A stretch of 17,933 nt of DNA, taken from Ignavibacteria bacterium UBA6906 (GTDB taxonomy: Bacteria; Bacteroidota; Ignavibacteria; UBA10030; UBA6906). Positions within the stretch are counted from its first letter, which is position 1. Each line of letters begins with the position of its first letter. The notes under the pieces are model-generated. The model searched no databases, was not told the DNA's origin, and saw only the letters and a program-made list of their open reading frames with translations. The DNA lies in NCBI GenBank assembly GCA_002451155.1, contig DKBG01000287.1, forward strand, positions 11,952 through 29,884, given 5' to 3'. The translations under genes were made by a program, and so were the position numbers. Shown piece by piece: positions 14,046 through 17,933 of the stretch.

Positions 14046-14067
14046 GTGCGCTTCCGGGCGCACTTTG
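14046..14067 (+). terminator. Possible terminator hairpin after the pseudouridine synthase
   Basis: GTGCGC (14046-14051) pairs with GCGCAC (14058-14063) around TTCCGG and is followed by TTTG. It begins 8 bp after the stop. The T tract is short, so terminator strength is doubtful. Confidence 0.35.
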
Positions 14068-14180
14068 TGCTGAACTGTGTCTCATGGACCGGGCGCGACC
14101 GGCCTTCCGGGTGCGATACATACGCAGCGCCTTTTTTCAGGAATTTTGCCCGCTCATTTTGTACATTGGCGGAATACCCG

Positions 14181-15458
14181 ATGAATATCCCTCTCGCATT
14201 CGGCAGGACCGGGCTGACGGTGAACGTCCCCGACAGGAACCTCCTCAAGATCCTTACAATGCAGGCTGCCGTCGCCATTGAAGATCCTGAGCGGAAACTC
14301 CGGGACGCACTGGCGACACCGGTCGGATCTGATCCTCTAAAAACCATCGCGCGCGGGAAGCGGGACGCTGTCATTGTGATCTGCGATATCACTCGGCCTG
14401 TTCCGAATACCCTCATCCTCCCTCCGCTCCTCGAGATACTCGGAGAATCCGGAATCCCGCGCGAACGGATAACCATCCTCGTGGCCACTGGACTGCATCG
14501 CCCGAGCACCCCGGACGAACTGGCACAGATGGTAGGCATTGAGATCCTCAAACGCTACAGGATCCAGGACCACCATGCCAGGGTTCTTGCTGAACAGCGT
14601 TATCTCGGTGACACCCGGGGCGGTACTCCGGTATACCTCGACAAAATCTATTGCGATGCCGACCTGAAAATCACTACAGGCTTTATCGAGCCTCACCTGA
14701 TGGCGGGGTTCTCCGGCGGGAGAAAGATGATCGCCCCCGGATGCGCTGGCGAGCTGACGATCAAGGCACTTCACAGTCCGAAATTCCTCGAAGATCCGGG
14801 ATGCCGGGAAGGATCGATCGACCAGAATCCCCTTCACAGAGAACTGCTCGAGATTGCGGGCATGGCAGGACACGACTTCATTGTCAATGTCGCGCTTGAC
14901 GAAAAACACCGGGTCACCGGAATTTTCGCGGGCGACCCGCTGCAGGCTCACGCGGAGGGAATAGGATTCGTGCGGTCTGCTGTACGGGCGACTGTCCCGC
15001 AACCGGCCGATATCGTGATCACCACGAGCGCGGGGTATCCGCTCGACCTGACGTATTACCAGGCAGTGAAGGGGATGACCGCCGCGCTCCCTGTCGTCAG
15101 GGAAGGAGGCATGCTCATCCTCGCCGCCGAGTGCGCAGAGGGCCTCGGGAGCCGGGAGTTCACCGCCATGGCAACCAGGTTCTCCTCAGGGAAGGAATTT
15201 GTCGATTCAATTATGAGCAACCCCGTCGTCATTGACCAGTGGCAGCTCGAGGAATGTGCCAAGGCGGCACGGAGGGCCGACGTGGTTCTCGTTTCCCCCC
15301 GTGTGGCCGCTGAATTCGACGGAAAGCTCTTTGTGCGCACGAGTGCTTCGATCGACGAGACCCTCCGGGAAGGGTTCCGGCGATACGGTCAGGAAGCAAG
15401 CGTCATTGTAATCCCGAAGGGGCCGTATACGCTGGTAGACGTTGAACCGGGCACATAG
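14181..15458 (+). CDS. larA: LarA-type nickel-pincer-dependent 2-hydroxyacid racemase
   Basis: A 425-residue cytoplasmic enzyme, the same length as Lactobacillus plantarum LarA (424), which racemises lactate using a nickel pincer nucleotide bound to a lysine. The landmarks occur with matching spacing: DITRP (69-73), H106 in ATGLHRP, H172 and the pincer lysine K182 in PHLMAGFSGGRKMIAPG, H198 (KALHSPKF), Q294/K297 in YYQAVKGM, and W354. These match H108, H174, K184, H200, Q295/K298 and W358 of LarA within a few residues. The frame is open to 14046, but homology begins at MNIPLAFGRTGL (ATG 14181); the Shine-Dalgarno site is weak (GCGGA). The LarA superfamily includes racemases and epimerases for other 2-hydroxyacids and sugar acids, so lactate is only one option. 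No larB, larC or larE cofactor genes are in the window. Confidence 0.88.
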   Translation: MNIPLAFGRTGLTVNVPDRNLLKILTMQAAVAIEDPERKLRDALATPVGSDPLKTIARGKRDAVIVICDITRPVPNTLILPPLLEILGESGIPRERITILVATGLHRPSTPDELAQMVGIEILKRYRIQDHHARVLAEQRYLGDTRGGTPVYLDKIYCDADLKITTGFIEPHLMAGFSGGRKMIAPGCAGELTIKALHSPKFLEDPGCREGSIDQNPLHRELLEIAGMAGHDFIVNVALDEKHRVTGIFAGDPLQAHAEGIGFVRSAVRATVPQPADIVITTSAGYPLDLTYYQAVKGMTAALPVVREGGMLILAAECAEGLGSREFTAMATRFSSGKEFVDSIMSNPVVIDQWQLEECAKAARRADVVLVSPRVAAEFDGKLFVRTSASIDETLREGFRRYGQEASVIVIPKGPYTLVDVEPGT

Positions 15459-15465
15459 CCAGCGC

Positions 15466-15487
15466 ACGGCTGCCCGCCGTTCCTTCT
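15466..15487 (+). terminator. Weak terminator-like hairpin after the LarA-type gene
   Basis: ACGGC (15466-15470) pairs with GCCGT (15476-15480) around TGCCC, followed by the pyrimidine stretch TCCTTCT. It begins 8 bp after the stop. It is short, with only a mixed C/T tail. Confidence 0.3.
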
Positions 15488-15508
15488 GCTCCGAACCCAC
15501 AAAAGCTA

Positions 15509-15514
15509 TTGACA
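15509..15514 (+). promoter_or_regulatory. TTGACA box upstream of the amidase-like lipoprotein gene
   Basis: A perfect TTGACA lies 36 bp before ATG 15545. No good -10 box follows: the hexamer after a 17-nt spacer is CGTACG. A functional promoter would put the transcript start almost at the ATG. The TTG is also in frame with the gene and could instead be an alternative start codon. Confidence 0.25.
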
Positions 15515-15544
15515 ATTGAACGGACGCATCCGTACGACATTGCC

Positions 15545-17933
15545 ATGACCCGATCCTCTCTCCTTCTCGTTGCCATCCTCACCGCTCTCCTGCTGTCGGG
15601 ATGCGTGCCAATGAAAGAGCTGCAGTCCGAAAGGATGGTGGAATTCCGCGAGTCGGCCGCGGCCGGAACGCTTCCCTTTCCGGTCCCTCCCGGGACGAAA
15701 GTCGACAGTGTAACCGTGCATGAGCCTGACAGCCTGCTCACCGTTTTCTTCAGCAGGGAATTCTCCTACGATGCCTTCCGTCCGGACAACGTCCGGAGGA
15801 TCTACTCGTCCGTGCGGAGCTACTTCCAGGAGGTATTTGAGGATTACCGCATATCGGTCAAAACCCTGAACCGTCAGATTGAAGAGCTTATCCCCAACTT
15901 CTTTCGCGCCGATACGGCATCCATCGACCGATCCCGCCTGCCTCGTCCCGACACGACGCGGCCACTCCCGGTTACGCGGAACATCAGCAAACCGTTCGCG
16001 CCGTCGCGCGGACTGCAGTCGAGGAACATTGTTCTCTGGCACAGCCATGGGTGGTACTATGACAGACGGGAGCAACGATGGATGTGGCAGAGGCCAAGGC
16101 TGTTCCAGACCGTCGAGGATCTGGTGCCAATGTCCTTCACCCTTCCCTATCTTATTCCAATGCTCGAAAATGGGGGAGCAACCGTTTTCGTTCCGCGGGA
16201 GCGAGACGTTCAGCTGCATGAGGTGGTTGTGGACAACGACGACCCGGGTGCTGCATACCTTGAAACCGGAGGTTTTGCCCACGGCGGATGGACGACCGGC
16301 CCGGAGCCAGCGTTCGCGTCCGGTACACCACCCTACGCTGACAACACGAACCCGTTTCGATTGGGGACAGCAAGAACAATTTTTAGTGACACGATTCCCA
16401 CTGCAAGCGCGACCTGGATTCCGACTCTGGCTGACTCTGGCGAGTACGCCGTGACAATCTCCTATTGTTCATCTCCCACAAGTGTTCGCGACGCGCGGTA
16501 CACGGTATTCCATCTCGGCGGCCGGACGGAATTCCGCGTCAACCAGCAGATCGCCGGCCGCACCTGGGTGTATCTGGGAACCTTCCGGTTTGCGAAGGGG
16601 TCTAATCCTGCGACAGGAAGAGTCGTGCTCACGAATGCGAGCAATGAGGTGGGGAAGGTCGTCTCAGCCGACGCGACCCGGTTTGGAGGAGGAATGGGAG
16701 TCGTGGCCCGGGCAGGGGGCACGAGCGGCCGCCCGAAGTTTGTGGAGGGAGCCAGGTATTACCTCCAGTATGCAGGGATGCCAGACACGCTGGTCTACTC
16801 CCTGACACGAGGACGAGACGATTATACTGACGATTATCTCAGCCGGCCTGAATATGCGAATTACCTCCGGGGTTCCCCCGGTGGGCCGAACCGCGACAGG
16901 AGCGCAGCGGGCCTTGGTGTCCCTGTCGATCTGACTCTCGCGTTCCACACGGACGCGGGAATCACGTCCAACGATACGACGATCGGGACACTCTCAATCT
17001 TCAGCACAACAGGCGCCGACACTTCGGATATGTTTCCTGACAGCGTTTCCCGGATGGCCAGCAGGGATTTCGCCGACATCCTCCAGACCCAGATCGTGCA
17101 GGACATCCGCGTACTTCACGACCCGACCTGGCAGCGAAGACAGCTGATGGATGCCGCCCGGTACGCCGAGGCCCGTCTGCCAAACGTCCCCGGCGCGCTC
17201 CTCGAGCTCCTTTCACACCAGAATTTCCTTGACATGCGATATATGCTTGATCCCCGCTTCCGTTTTACCGTTGCGCGATCGATCTACAAAGGAATTCTCA
17301 GGTTCCTCACATTTCAGCATGGCATCCCGGCAGTTGTACAACCGCTGCCCGTCTCCCATTTCGCCGCAGAGTTCACCAAAGAGGGAGATCTCCTCCTGCG
17401 CTGGCGCCCGGTGGAGGATCCCCTCGAACCAACCGCCGTCCCGAAGGCGTACATCGTCTACACCAGGATCGGCAACGGCGGTTTTGACAATGGGACGCTC
17501 GTGAGACATCCCTCCTATATCGTTGGGGGGATAAAGCCAGGCACGATATATAGCTTTGCCGTTACCGCTGTCAATGATGGAGGCGAGAGCATGCGGGGGG
17601 AAATCCTCTCTGTGTGCAGTGCCAGCCGGGATGCAGTCACCGCACTCATCGTGAACGGGTTTGACCGCATCTCGGGTCCGGACTGGATCGAGGGTGAGAG
17701 TTTTTCCGGTTTGCTGAATTTCCAGGACGCGGGAGTCGGGGATCGCTATACGTTTAATTTTACCGGGAGCCAGTATGATTATGATCCCCGTTCCCCTTTT
17801 GTCACGAACGATTCACCGGGGCATGGTGCCAGCCATGCCTACAATGAGGGAAAGGTGATCGGCGGCAATAGCTTCGACTATCCGGCGCTCCACGGACGCT
17901 CCCTTCTCGCCGCGGGACTCTCGTTTGTCTCCT
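15545..17933 (+). CDS. Lipoprotein with amidase-like core, golvesin-type insert and fibronectin III (partial, 3' end missing)
   Basis: The first 796 residues of a gene that runs off the right edge. Residues 1-20 form a lipoprotein signal with lipobox LLSGC (C20), so the protein is probably envelope-anchored. The core resembles N-acetylmuramoyl-L-alanine amidases (Amidase_3). It shows IVLWHSHGW (162-170) as the first metal strand, E191 as a possible ligand, ATVFVPRERD (212-221), AFHTDAG (466-472) with H468, and LLELLSHQNFLDMRYML (552-568) with E554 as catalytic candidate. Residues about 230-385 are an inserted golvesin C-terminal-like domain (ATWIPTLADSGEYAV, YTVFHLGGRTEFRVNQQ, WVYLGTFRFAKG, VVLTNASN, ADATRF). 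Fibronectin III follows at about 602-695, then an unrecognised domain. Related Bacteroidota proteins are often labelled 'xanthan lyase'. No clear Shine-Dalgarno site precedes the ATG. A cell-wall role is inferred. Confidence 0.75.
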   Translation, partial: MTRSSLLLVAILTALLLSGCVPMKELQSERMVEFRESAAAGTLPFPVPPGTKVDSVTVHEPDSLLTVFFSREFSYDAFRPDNVRRIYSSVRSYFQEVFEDYRISVKTLNRQIEELIPNFFRADTASIDRSRLPRPDTTRPLPVTRNISKPFAPSRGLQSRNIVLWHSHGWYYDRREQRWMWQRPRLFQTVEDLVPMSFTLPYLIPMLENGGATVFVPRERDVQLHEVVVDNDDPGAAYLETGGFAHGGWTTGPEPAFASGTPPYADNTNPFRLGTARTIFSDTIPTASATWIPTLADSGEYAVTISYCSSPTSVRDARYTVFHLGGRTEFRVNQQIAGRTWVYLGTFRFAKGSNPATGRVVLTNASNEVGKVVSADATRFGGGMGVVARAGGTSGRPKFVEGARYYLQYAGMPDTLVYSLTRGRDDYTDDYLSRPEYANYLRGSPGGPNRDRSAAGLGVPVDLTLAFHTDAGITSNDTTIGTLSIFSTTGADTSDMFPDSVSRMASRDFADILQTQIVQDIRVLHDPTWQRRQLMDAARYAEARLPNVPGALLELLSHQNFLDMRYMLDPRFRFTVARSIYKGILRFLTFQHGIPAVVQPLPVSHFAAEFTKEGDLLLRWRPVEDPLEPTAVPKAYIVYTRIGNGGFDNGTLVRHPSYIVGGIKPGTIYSFAVTAVNDGGESMRGEILSVCSASRDAVTALIVNGFDRISGPDWIEGESFSGLLNFQDAGVGDRYTFNFTGSQYDYDPRSPFVTNDSPGHGASHAYNEGKVIGGNSFDYPALHGRSLLAAGLSFVS

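Noticed and set aside
13565..14551. Long open frame on the - strand (328 codons), and similar ones such as 11380-12312 (-) and 1052-1747 (-)
   Set aside because: They lie opposite clearly recognised genes (RluA family, LarA type, YdeI, GNAT, isomerase), have Arg/Ser/Pro-rich composition without family motifs, and reflect the high GC of the + strand codons.
1..17933. Defence system, prophage, insertion sequence or CRISPR array
   Set aside because: No transposase, integrase, nuclease-helicase pair, phage structural gene or regularly spaced repeat is visible. The AlkD-like protein is a standard repair enzyme and not by itself a defence marker.

Overview
This is a gene-dense stretch of about 17.9 kb, roughly 55-60% GC by eye. 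I find 16 coding regions, all on the + strand. They comprise a 31-codon 3' end at the left edge, 14 complete genes, and one gene cut off by the right edge. I see no rRNA, tRNA, CRISPR array, transposase or phage gene. The best guess for the host is an uncultured Gram-negative bacterium of the Bacteroidota / FCB group. The reasons are the exported enzymes with N-terminal signal peptides, the large lipoprotein amidase with an inserted golvesin-type domain and a fibronectin III domain, and the DUF2961/GH172 enzyme. Many genes also carry good Shine-Dalgarno sites (AGGAGG-like), so it does not look like a typical gut Bacteroidales. This assignment is inference.

Region 1 (1-5206) looks like a carbohydrate-use locus. 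It holds an L-fucose/D-arabinose isomerase-like enzyme, a periplasmic sugar-binding protein whose start overlaps the isomerase stop (ATGA), a secreted GH172 (DUF2961) furanosidase, and, after a perfect 10-bp hairpin, an alpha/beta hydrolase. GH172 enzymes release D-fructofuranose or D-arabinofuranose, and enzymes of the fucose isomerase family convert D-arabinose to D-ribulose. The trio is therefore a reasonable candidate for use of a D-arabinose- or fructose-containing glycan. No ABC permease or ATPase is in the window.

Region 2 (5356-9517) is a tightly packed four-gene set. It holds an AlkD-like DNA alkylation repair protein, a small four-cysteine zinc protein (3-nt gap), a secreted clan GH-A glycosidase resembling GH42 (ATGA overlap), and a dimethylarginine dimethylaminohydrolase-like enzyme (GTGA overlap). 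The functions do not form an obvious pathway.

Region 3 (9518-15458) is mainly housekeeping. An AT-rich intergenic patch with two adjacent palindromes precedes a YpzJ-like zinc-ribbon protein. A structured leader then precedes a CNNM/CorC-type membrane protein. A YdeI/OmdA protein and a GNAT acetyltransferase follow as a pair. A 329-bp non-coding interval with two nested inverted repeats comes next, then a small membrane protein, an RluA-family pseudouridine synthase and a LarA-type nickel-pincer racemase with its key residues intact.

Region 4 (15545 to the end) is the first 796 residues of a lipoprotein with an N-acetylmuramoyl-L-alanine amidase-like core, interrupted by a golvesin C-terminal-like domain and followed by fibronectin III.

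No single complete new defence or mobile system is visible. The most interesting leads are the GH172/isomerase/binding-protein locus, the odd coupled operon of region 2, and three structured intergenic segments.
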